From Chloroflexota bacterium (lineage in GTDB: Bacteria > Chloroflexota > Anaerolineae > DTPP01): 7,145 nt of DNA. Of the stretch, positions 1-5,105 are shown piece by piece; within the stretch, counting starts at the first letter, position 1; every line of letters starts with the position of its first letter. The notes below the pieces were generated by a model that ran no database searches, was not told the origin of the DNA, and saw nothing but the letters and a program-made list of their open reading frames with translations. The DNA lies in assembly GCA_012514615.1 (NCBI GenBank), contig JAAYZY010000520.1, positions 1 to 7,145 on the forward strand. Direction: 5' to 3'. The position numbers and the translations under genes were made by a program.

Positions 1-386
1 GCCAGCCCGATGATCTCCAGCACCTCGTCCACCCGCTGGCGCAGGGCAGCGCCCCGCAGGCCATACATCTTGCCCCAGAACGTCAGGTTCTCCCTGGCCG
101 AGAGATCGGGGTACAACGCCACCTCTTGCGGCACCACCCCGATGGCCTCTTTCACGGCCATAGGTTGGTGCACCACTGAGCGCCCCATCACCCTGACCTC
201 GCCCCGAGTAGGCGGCAGCAAGCACGAGAGGATGGAGATGGTTGTGCTCTTGCCGGCCCCGTTGGGTCCCAATAAGCTGAAGACCTCGCCTTGGGCCACG
301 TCGAAACTGACGCCCCGCACCGCCTGGACCTCGCCAAAGTCGCGGTGTAGGTCCTGCACTTCAATGGCCATGCGTCCTTCTGCCAT
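1..386 (-). CDS. ABC transporter ATP-binding protein, drug/ABC-2 export type (C-terminus outside window)
   Basis: This is the nucleotide-binding subunit of an ABC transporter; it would hydrolyse ATP on the cytoplasmic face to power a separate membrane permease. The 128 visible residues contain a complete Walker A motif, GPNGAGKST (residues 40-48), and a Q-loop VVPQE (Q87) followed by a YPDLSARENL segment. That last segment is typical of the DrrA/CcmA-like ATPases that partner ABC-2 permeases. The signature motif, Walker B and H-loop lie beyond the left edge. The start is the ATG at 386, preceded by a purine-rich GGGGAGGG 4 bases upstream; a second in-frame ATG at 371 is possible. The gene is divergent from recX and the putative RNA transcript, and tandem dyads lie about 70-90 bases upstream. 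The substrate cannot be told from this fragment; the permease gene would be expected to the left. Confidence 0.93.
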   Translation of the reverse strand, partial: MAEGRMAIEVQDLHRDFGEVQAVRGVSFDVAQGEVFSLLGPNGAGKSTTISILSCLLPPTRGEVRVMGRSVVHQPMAVKEAIGVVPQEVALYPDLSARENLTFWGKMYGLRGAALRQRVDEVLEIIGL

Positions 387-445
387 CGTCCCTCCCCTTT
401 CCCTGATCTGGGCGTCTGGTCGGGCCAGCAGCACTGCCCACCCGC

Positions 446-474
446 ATTGTACTACCAAGCGTTGGTCCGAGCAT
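446..474 (-). promoter_or_regulatory. Candidate promoter for the ABC transporter gene
   Basis: On the minus strand a TACAAT hexamer at 451-446 is a good -10 element, about 60 bases upstream of the ABC start codon. The same hexamer appears at the other two best promoters whose -10 is TACAAT (553-558 plus strand; 6134-6129 minus strand). The -35 is poor: the hexamer at 17-bp spacing (474-469) reads ATGCTC. A weak -35 overlapped by dyads would suit an activated or repressed promoter, but this is inference. Confidence 0.35.
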
Positions 475-479
475 CGGAC
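454..479. promoter_or_regulatory. Two tandem inverted repeats, possible operator for the ABC gene
   Basis: Two perfect dyads lie side by side. ACCAA-gcg-TTGGT covers 454-466 and GTCCGA-gca-TCGGAC covers 465-479, overlapping by two bases. Each has a 3-base centre and the centres (460 and 472) are 12 bp apart, roughly one helical turn. They cover the region just upstream of the TACAAT -10 of the candidate ABC promoter and overlap its -35 position, where a repressor or activator dimer would bind. The binding protein is unknown; no regulator gene is in the window. Confidence 0.4.
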
Positions 480-529
480 AAGTGGTGAGTCTCCAACCTG
501 GCCACCTGACCGGCCTGCGAAGAAACCGC

Positions 530-558
530 TTGCATTTTGGCCAACCTTGCTGTACAAT
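530..558 (+). promoter_or_regulatory. Sigma70-type promoter driving rightward transcription toward recX
   Basis: TTGCAT (530-535) and TACAAT (553-558) are separated by exactly 17 bp, each with one mismatch to the sigma70 consensus (TTGACA/TATAAT). The predicted start point is near 565. No gene begins within 650 bases downstream, so the promoter either makes a non-coding RNA or drives recX through a very long leader. A TTGGCCAA palindrome sits inside the spacer. Confidence 0.6.
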
Positions 559-587
559 GTTGGTGTTAGCAGTGTACCCTTGGCCAA
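537..587. repeat. Duplicated palindrome TTGGCCAA(C), possible paired operator
   Basis: The 9-mer TTGGCCAAC, containing the palindrome TTGGCCAA, occurs at 537-545 and again at 580-588, 43 bp apart (about four helical turns). The first copy lies between the -35 and -10 hexamers of the rightward promoter; the second begins about 15 bases after the predicted start point. This placement fits a repressor binding two sites, but the motif is short and no regulator is known. Confidence 0.3.
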
Positions 588-803
588 CTGGGTTGGGCCA
601 TTTCGGCCCCAGGGTTGCGTCTCTACCCGTTGGCGCACGCAGGCAACGCACAAGGAGGAGACAGCAGTTCATCTCAGCCTCAGGCGGATGAGCCCCCGGC
701 GGCCTCTCACAGGTCCGGGGCGTTGGGCTCGCTCAGCCGGTTGTGGGCTGGGAGCAGCGACCTTCTCGCGGCGCACTCTCTCAGGCGAGAGCGCACCGTC
801 GTA

Positions 804-1180
804 CAGCTATCTGAGTCTGAGACTGAGCCAGGGATGCGGAGTTCGGCTCCAGCAGAAGCCCAATCTGTCGGCCTGGCTTTGCAGTGCCTTTGGCGAGCGT
901 GCCTTCCGCGGCAGGCGCAACGGCGAGCCCGCAGCAGCGTGAAGATCGGCAGGAGGGGCGCGGTCGCCACGGTTTGCATAGGGTGTGCATTCAGGCGAGG
1001 CCCTGGAGGATGCGAATCGGCTACGTAGGCGGCAAGATCAGATGACTACCCGGCGGAAGCCTCACAGCTCCCGGCTTGGTGCATTTGAGAGACCCTGAAC
1101 AGACCTAGACGCTTCGCAGCCCAGAGACGGCAAAACAGGGCGTCAACTGAAGAGGGAGACAGAGTCTCAGACGATAGCTG
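804..1180 (+). other. Long-range 18-bp complementary pair enclosing a ~340-nt domain
   Basis: CAGCTATC (804-811) is an exact complement of GATAGCTG (1173-1180), and GTCTGAGACT (815-824) is an exact complement of AGTCTCAGAC (1163-1172). Together they form 8 + 10 base pairs with a single 3-nt bulge (812-814, TGA) on one side. The outer end abuts the terminator hairpin at 1180-1200. The inner 10-mers are partly self-palindromic, which slightly lowers the weight of that half; the outer 8-mer is not. It is read here as the closing helix of a folded RNA domain. Inverted ends of a small non-autonomous mobile element are the main alternative. Confidence 0.55.
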
Positions 1181-1206
1181 CGGCAGGTTTGTGCTGCGGC
1201 TTTTTT
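1180..1206 (+). terminator. Intrinsic terminator or attenuator just upstream of recX
   Basis: GCGGCAG (1180-1186) pairs with CTGCGGC (1194-1200) with one internal G-G mismatch and a 7-nt loop, followed directly by six T residues (1201-1206). This resembles a rho-independent terminator of moderate strength. It ends 33 bases before the recX start codon, and no promoter is visible between it and recX, so some read-through seems needed for recX expression. CCGCAGCA (929-936) is complementary to 1192-1199 and could compete with the terminator stem. Confidence 0.5.
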
Positions 1207-1210
1207 GTTG

Positions 1211-1228
1211 GGCGGCGCGGTCGCCGCC
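1211..1228 (+). promoter_or_regulatory. Perfect hairpin directly before the recX ribosome binding site
   Basis: GGCGGCG (1211-1217) and CGCCGCC (1222-1228) form a 7-bp all-GC stem with a CGGT loop. The recX Shine-Dalgarno sequence GAGGAAGG starts at the next base (1229). Its core 12-mer, GGCGCGGTCGCC, also occurs exactly at 957-968 in the upstream non-coding region. The stem could modulate ribosome access or stabilise the 5' end of recX mRNA after processing. Confidence 0.35.
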
Positions 1229-1239
1229 GAGGAAGGGCC

Positions 1240-1884
1240 ATGGCGCCGACAGTGACCCAGATGCGCTTCCAGAAGAAGAACCCCAATCGGGTCAACATCT
1301 ACCTGGACGGGAGGTACGCCTTCAGCCTGAATGCACTGGAAGCGGTCCATCTGCGGCGAGGGCAACAGCTCAGCGCAATAGAGGTGGAGCAACTGCGAGA
1401 CCGCGACGCCTTCCAGCTGGCCTACGACCAGGCCCTGCGCTTCCTGGGGCCTCGTCCGCGCAGCCAGATGGAGATGCGGCGCTACCTGCAGCGCAAAGAG
1501 CAGCCGCCGGAGCGGATCGAGGCGGTGCTGGGCAGACTGCAGGACGCCGGCCTGGTGGACGATCGGTCGTTTGCCCGCTTCTGGGTAGAGAACCGCCAGG
1601 CTTTCCGCCCCCGCGGCAGGCGTGCACTGCAATACGAGTTGCGGCAGAAGGGGGTAACGGACGAAGAGATCCTCCGAGCCACCGAGGGTTTGGAGACGGA
1701 GAGCCAAGCGGTGGAGCTGGCCTTGCGGCAAGCCCCCCACTGGCAGGGGTTGGATCGGGCGCACTTTCGTCGGCGCATGATGGGCTACCTGATGCGCCGG
1801 GGGTTCGACTACGCCGAGGCTCAAGAGGCGGTGCGCCAAGCCTGGGAGCAACAGAGCAACCAGGATGAGCTCTCGGAGATGTGA
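1240..1884 (+). CDS. recX: Regulatory protein RecX
   Basis: RecX binds RecA filaments in the cytoplasm and limits their extension and strand-exchange activity. The 214-residue product has the family layout: an N-terminal segment with VNIYLDGRYAFSLNALEA (residues 18-35), then helical RecX repeats. The best signature is LQDAGLVDDRSFARFW around D107-D108, followed by the RRALQYELRQKGVTDEEI segment, and a last repeat ending in YLMRRGFDYAEAQEAVRQAWEQ. ATG 1240 was chosen because GAGGAAGG (1229-1236) lies 3 bases upstream and the protein start then matches other RecX proteins; a TTG at 1189 would lie inside the terminator hairpin. recA, often the upstream neighbour, is absent here; a long non-coding stretch takes its place. 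rny follows after 95 bases on the same strand. Confidence 0.93.
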   Translation: MAPTVTQMRFQKKNPNRVNIYLDGRYAFSLNALEAVHLRRGQQLSAIEVEQLRDRDAFQLAYDQALRFLGPRPRSQMEMRRYLQRKEQPPERIEAVLGRLQDAGLVDDRSFARFWVENRQAFRPRGRRALQYELRQKGVTDEEILRATEGLETESQAVELALRQAPHWQGLDRAHFRRRMMGYLMRRGFDYAEAQEAVRQAWEQQSNQDELSEM

Positions 1885-1979
1885 CCGCAGAGGCAGCGCG
1901 CCTCGCGGGACGGCCAGGTACTGCTCAGCGTTCTCTGGCCGGGTAGGACGAGCCCACATCACAACACGAGGAGTGACAG
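1885..1979 (+). other. recX-rny spacer with two hairpins
   Basis: GAGGC/GCCTC (1890-1894/1900-1904) and CGGCCAG/CTGGCCG (1911-1917/1935-1941, 17-nt loop) can form stems. No T-run follows either, so they are not intrinsic terminators, and no convincing promoter is seen. recX and rny are therefore probably co-transcribed; the second stem could be a processing or stability element. Confidence 0.3.
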
Positions 1980-3515
1980 ATGATGGGAAGTATCGGTTGG
2001 ATCATCGCGGCCATGGTGGGCGCCGGAGCGCTGGGGTTCCTGTTGGGCTACCTGCTGTTCCAGTACCGCGAAGAGGCGCGACGGAAGACGCTGGGGCGGC
2101 AAGCCGACACCCTGCTCAGCGAAGCCAACGCGGAGGCCAAGAGCATCATCCTGGCAGCCAAAGACGAAGTGCTGAAGATGAAGGCCGAGATCGATGAAGA
2201 GACGGCCCGCCGCCGCCGGGAGACCGAGCGGCAAGAGGTCCGTCTGCAGCGACGCCAAGAGGCCTTGGACAACCGTCTGGAGCAGATGGAAACCCGGGAG
2301 AAGAAGATCAGCCAGCGCCAAAGCCTGCTGGACAAGCGCAAGAACGACCTGGACAAGCTGGAGGAAGATCGGCGCATCGAGCTGGAGCGCATCTCGGGGC
2401 TGAGCCAGGAGGAGGCCAAGAACCTGCTGCTGCAGACGGTGGAAGCCGAGACCCGCAACGAGGTGGCCGCGGTCATCCGCCGAGTGGAAGCCGAAGTCAA
2501 ACAGGAGGCCGATCGCAAAGCGCGCAAGGTCATTACCGACGCCATCCAGCGCCTGGCCTCCGAGCAGGTGTCGGAGGTGACGGTCTCTGCTGTGCCGCTG
2601 CCCAACGACGAGATGAAAGGGCGGATCATCGGGCGCGGCGGGCGCAACATCCGCGCCTTGGAGCAAGCCACCGGCGTCGACCTGGTGGTGGACGACACGC
2701 CGGAAGCGGTAATCCTCTCCGCCTTCAACCCGGTGCGGCGGGAGGTTGCCCGCGTGGCCCTGAGCAAGCTGGTCATGGACGGGCGCATCCACCCCGGGCG
2801 CATCGAGAAGGTGGTCAGTCAGGCCGAGGCCGAAGTGGAGAAGATCATCCGCGAAGAGGGCGAGCGGGCCATGGAAGAAGTGGGCGTCAGCGGCCTGCAC
2901 CCCGAACTGGTGCGCCTGCTGGGCGTGCTGAACTTCCGCACCAGCTACGGGCAGAACCAGCGGCTCCACTCCCTGGAAACGGCCCGCCTGGCCGCGCTCA
3001 TGGCGGGAGAGTTGGGCGCCAACGTCCACCTGGCCAAAGTCGGCGGCCTGCTGCACGACATCGGCAAAGCCGTCGACCACGAGGTGGAAGGGCCCCACGC
3101 CCTCATCGGGGCCGACATCGCCCGGCGGCTGAAGCTCTCAGAAGAGCTCATCAACTGCATCGGCGCGCACCACGGCGAAGAAGAGCCCAAGACCGTGGAA
3201 GCTGTGCTGGTGCAAGCGGCCGACGCCATCTCTGGGGCCCGGCCGGGGGCGCGGCGGGAGGCGCTGGATACCTACATGAAGCGTATCCGCTCGCTGGAAG
3301 ACGTGGCCACGTCGTTCCCCGGCGTGGAACAGTGCTTTGCCATCCAGGCCGGCCGAGAAGTGCGCATCATCGTCAAGCCGGAGGAAATCGACGACCTGGC
3401 CGCCATCCGCCTGAGCAAGGAGATCGCCGGCAAGATCGAAGAGAACCTGGAGTACCCCGGCCAGATCAAGGTCACGGTGATCCGCGAGACCCGCGCCGTG
3501 GACTACGCCAAGTAG
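1980..3515 (+). CDS. rny: Ribonuclease Y, membrane-anchored endoribonuclease
   Basis: RNase Y starts the decay and processing of many mRNAs in Gram-positive-type bacteria, acting at the inner face of the membrane. The 511-residue length matches the family (about 520). In order: one N-terminal transmembrane helix (residues about 4-27); a long charged coiled coil (about 28-185); a KH RNA-binding domain whose GxxG loop is GRGG (218-221, in [10 protein letters not shown]); and an HD catalytic domain with H330, the HD pair H359-D360 (LLHDIGKA), H397/H398 and D415 as probable metal ligands. The C-terminal domain ends in ETRAVDYAK. All key residues are present. GAGGAG (1968-1973) precedes two adjacent ATG codons (1980 and 1983); either could be used. 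No terminator follows, so read-through into spoVS is possible. In Bacillus rny lies near spoVS with ymdB between; here ymdB is missing. Confidence 0.97.
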   Translation: MMGSIGWIIAAMVGAGALGFLLGYLLFQYREEARRKTLGRQADTLLSEANAEAKSIILAAKDEVLKMKAEIDEETARRRRETERQEVRLQRRQEALDNRLEQMETREKKISQRQSLLDKRKNDLDKLEEDRRIELERISGLSQEEAKNLLLQTVEAETRNEVAAVIRRVEAEVKQEADRKARKVITDAIQRLASEQVSEVTVSAVPLPNDEMKGRIIGRGGRNIRALEQATGVDLVVDDTPEAVILSAFNPVRREVARVALSKLVMDGRIHPGRIEKVVSQAEAEVEKIIREEGERAMEEVGVSGLHPELVRLLGVLNFRTSYGQNQRLHSLETARLAALMAGELGANVHLAKVGGLLHDIGKAVDHEVEGPHALIGADIARRLKLSEELINCIGAHHGEEEPKTVEAVLVQAADAISGARPGARREALDTYMKRIRSLEDVATSFPGVEQCFAIQAGREVRIIVKPEEIDDLAAIRLSKEIAGKIEENLEYPGQIKVTVIRETRAVDYAK

Positions 3516-3529
3516 GCACCGGATCTCTC

Positions 3530-3558
3530 TTGCCTTTGCGGGGGAAATCGTGTAGAAT
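3530..3558 (+). promoter_or_regulatory. Sigma70-type promoter for spoVS
   Basis: TTGCCT (3530-3535) and TAGAAT (3553-3558) are 17 bp apart, right after the rny stop codon. The predicted start point is near 3565, leaving a 245-nt leader before spoVS. It closely resembles the promoter at 530-558 in hexamers and spacing. Confidence 0.6.
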
Positions 3559-3564
3559 AGCAGG

Positions 3565-3809
3565 TAGAGAAATCGGTTTATCTGTGATATTCGTCGCTAG
3601 CTGTGCCATACGTACCCTTCCGTGTGTCTGACGCGGCCAGGCCAACGGTTTCGCGCAGGCGCTTCGGCCGTCAGACGCTCTTTGGTCGCTCTTGTCTGCG
3701 CCCTGTCAGATGCGAGGAACACCTGGAGGACGACGCGGCAGGAACACATTGACGGGTTGACTGGGAACCGGCAGGATCATCGGTGCAGGCCACAACGGGA
3801 GGCACAGCC
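3565..3809 (+). promoter_or_regulatory. Long 5' leader of spoVS with a stable stem
   Basis: The leader has no convincing coding frame. GTCTGAC (3626-3632) plus GGCC (3635-3638) pair with GGCC (3666-3669) plus GTCAGAC (3670-3676), giving 11 bp with a 2-nt bulge around a 27-nt loop; a G-U and a G-C pair extend it outward to 3624/3678. A smaller stem, TCTG/CAGA, is possible near 3695-3715. The ribosome site GGGAGG (3798-3803) is not inside these stems. No known riboswitch consensus was recognised. The length is large for an 86-residue protein and suggests post-transcriptional control. Confidence 0.42.
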
Positions 3810-4070
3810 ATGGACATCATCAAAGTGTCGGCCAAATCCAGATCCACGGCGGTGGCGGGAGCGATCGCTGGAGTGGTGCGGGAGAAGGGCAGGGCCGAGG
3901 TGCAGGCGATCGGGGCTGGCGCAGTGAACCAGGCCGTGAAAGCCACGGCCATCGCCCGGGGGTACCTCCAACTCGATGGGATCCAGGTGATCTGTATCCC
4001 GAAGTTCACTGAGGTGGACATCGGGGGGCAAGAGCGGACGGCGGTGAAGCTCATCGTCGAGCCGCGCTAG
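3810..4070 (+). CDS. spoVS: Stage V sporulation protein S homologue (SpoVS, Alba-like)
   Basis: SpoVS is a small Alba-fold protein. In Bacillus subtilis it affects septation and coat assembly during sporulation, but homologues occur in non-sporulating bacteria, where it is thought to be a nucleic-acid-binding regulator. The 86 residues equal the family length and span the whole conserved protein: MDIIKVSAKS at the start, AEVQAIGAGAVNQAVKA (about 31-47), VICIPKFTEVDI, and the C-terminal ERTAVKLIVEPR. The start is the ATG at 3810, with GGGAGG 6 bases upstream; a GTG at 3783 would add nine residues not found in the family. It has its own promoter and terminator, so it forms a separate, probably abundant transcript. 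No sporulation genes surround it, which argues for a general rather than a spore-specific role. Confidence 0.95.
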   Translation: MDIIKVSAKSRSTAVAGAIAGVVREKGRAEVQAIGAGAVNQAVKATAIARGYLQLDGIQVICIPKFTEVDIGGQERTAVKLIVEPR

Positions 4071-4164
4071 ACCTGACCAGCGCGCGATCTAGCTTCGTCG
4101 GACGGCTGAGCCGGTCGGAGGACGTTGGCCCGCGATAGAGTCAGCTTCCGCCAGACGAACCTAG

Positions 4165-4207
4165 GCCGGCGCGGAACAGAGGAACGTTCCGCGTCGGCTT
4201 TGTTGTT
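4165..4207 (+). terminator. Strong intrinsic terminator of spoVS
   Basis: GCCGGCGCGGAAC (4165-4177) pairs with GTTCCGCGTCGGC (4186-4198) over 13 positions, with one G-U, and an 8-nt loop. TTTGTTGTT (4199-4207) follows. It lies between the convergent stop codons of spoVS and ricT. Read on the minus strand the stem is not followed by a T-run, so it should act mainly on rightward transcription. No separate terminator for ricT is visible. Confidence 0.85.
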
Positions 4208-4214
4208 CTGCCGC

Positions 4215-5084
4215 TCAGTCGGTATCGTCGCCTTCTTCGTCCCGCCGCTTGCGGCCGCGCTTCTTGGCGCGGCGCGGCGGCTTCTCAGGGCCGGCAAGGT
4301 CGCTGGCGCCTACCTCCACCACCGCCGAGCTCTCCAGCTGCACATCCACCGTTTCTTTGAGGACGTTGACCCCCACCACCACCCCGGAACCGTGGGGCGT
4401 CTCCACCACACTCTTGTACTTGGGCAGCGTGCTCTTGACTTCGGCGTAGTGCTCGCTTTCGTAGGCTAGGCAGCAGAGCAGACGGCCGCACAAGCCAGAG
4501 ATGTCGGCCGGGTTGAGGGGCATGTCCTGGTCCTTGGCCATGCGGATCGACACCGGGTTGAAGTCGGTGAGCCATGTCTCGCAGCACAGGGCCCGGCCAC
4601 AAGGCCCGATGCCGCCTCGGATCTTGGCCTCATCCCGCACCCCCACCTGGCGCAGCTCGATCCGTGTCTTGAAGAGGCGAGCCAGATCCCGCACCAGTCC
4701 GCGGAAGTCGACCCGTTTCTCAGCCGTGAAGAAGAAGACCAGCCGCGAGCCATCGAAGCTGTATTCGGCGGCGATCAGCTTCATGGGCAGGTGATGCTCG
4801 CGCACCTTCTCGCGGCAGCGGGCCAGGGCTTCCCGCTCCCTGGCCCGATACAGGCAGGCCTGGCTGGCATCCCAGGCGGTGGCCCGCCGCAGCACCGGCT
4901 TGAGTTGCGAGACCAGATCGTCGTCGGGCACGTCACGGGCGGCGGCGACCACTTCCCCCAGCTCCTGCCCCCGCGCCGTCTCCACCACCACGAACTCCCC
5001 CACCTGCAGGTCCCACATCTCGCCGGGGGAGAAGTAGTACATCTTGGTGGCCGGTTTGAAACGCACTCCCACTACAGTAGGCAT
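4215..5084 (-). CDS. ricT: RicT (YaaT), PSP1-domain RNase Y regulator
   Basis: In Bacillus subtilis RicT joins RicA and RicF in an iron-sulfur complex that binds RNase Y and directs cleavage of selected mRNAs. The 289-residue product opens with VVGVRFKPATKMYYF and has the PSP1 signature around residues 104-150 (AEYSFDGSRLVFFFTAEKRV, DFRGLVRDLA). Two cysteine clusters follow, GPCGRALCC (C162, C167, C168) and LCGRLLCC (C199, C204, C205); these are the conserved cysteines linked to [4Fe-4S] cluster binding in the family. The tail (about 267-289) is a basic run rich in Arg/Lys followed by acidic residues, which might contact RNA. A GGAG lies about 7 bases upstream of the ATG at 5084. holB ends 21 bases upstream, the same order as in Bacillus. 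No ricA or ricF gene is in the window. Confidence 0.93.
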   Translation of the reverse strand: MPTVVGVRFKPATKMYYFSPGEMWDLQVGEFVVVETARGQELGEVVAAARDVPDDDLVSQLKPVLRRATAWDASQACLYRAREREALARCREKVREHHLPMKLIAAEYSFDGSRLVFFFTAEKRVDFRGLVRDLARLFKTRIELRQVGVRDEAKIRGGIGPCGRALCCETWLTDFNPVSIRMAKDQDMPLNPADISGLCGRLLCCLAYESEHYAEVKSTLPKYKSVVETPHGSGVVVGVNVLKETVDVQLESSAVVEVGASDLAGPEKPPRRAKKRGRKRRDEEGDDTD

Positions 5085-5105
5085 CCTCAGCTCCAGACCC
5101 AGCGC

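Larger units (their letters stand above)
565..1207 (+). ncRNA. Candidate structured non-coding transcript or long recX leader
   Basis: No convincing protein is encoded here on either strand. The open frames present are rich in Arg, Ser, Gly and Ala and lack a start codon with a usable ribosome site. Instead the segment runs from a good promoter to an intrinsic-terminator-like hairpin and is full of complementary arms. These include 595-599/605-609, 776-780/787-791, 804-824/1163-1180 (18 bp with a 3-nt bulge), 825-832/872-879 (8 bp including one G-U), 838-841/847-850, 853-856/864-867, 957-960/965-968, 987-990/1010-1013 with 992-995/1002-1005, and 1057-1061/1073-1077. The 825-832 helix begins on the base right after the long-range helix, as in stacked RNA junctions. 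No known RNA family was recognised with confidence. It may be an independent RNA of about 640 nt, a shorter one starting near 800, or an attenuator leader of recX. Confidence 0.42.

Noticed and set aside
10..942. A 310-codon plus-strand open frame across the ABC gene and the non-coding region
   Set aside because: Its first part is the antisense of a clear ABC ATPase. The rest is Arg/Ser/Gly/Ala-rich with no recognisable motif and no ribosome site; long chance frames are expected at this GC content.
707..979. Minus-strand frames of 69-90 codons in the non-coding region
   Set aside because: No ribosome site, basic low-complexity translations, and no family resemblance.
615..1028. Possible 137-codon plus-strand gene in the non-coding region
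   Set aside because: Start codon not preceded by a ribosome site, low-complexity composition, and overlap with long-range RNA complementarity; no family recognised.
1085..1111. Weak promoter TTGAGA-N15-TAGACG upstream of recX
   Set aside because: The spacing is too short and the -10 is poor; it also lies before the terminator-like hairpin.
559..1207. tmRNA, SRP RNA, 6S RNA or a known riboswitch in the non-coding region
   Set aside because: Diagnostic sequences were looked for (tRNA-like TTCGA arm with CCA end, SRP GGAAGGAAGCAGCC loop, TPP and cobalamin boxes) and not found.
1105..1962. A 285-codon minus-strand open frame opposite recX
   Set aside because: Antisense of a clear RecX protein; no motif and no promoter or ribosome site of its own.
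1959..3098. A 379-codon minus-strand open frame opposite rny
   Set aside because: It is the antisense of the RNase Y coding sequence; its Leu/His/Gln-rich product is the typical shadow of a coiled-coil gene.
4086..4164. A second terminator serving ricT on the minus strand
   Set aside because: Only short stems such as CGGC/GCCG (4103-4113) without a following T-run in the minus-strand sense; the strong stem at 4165-4198 has its T-run on the plus-strand side only.
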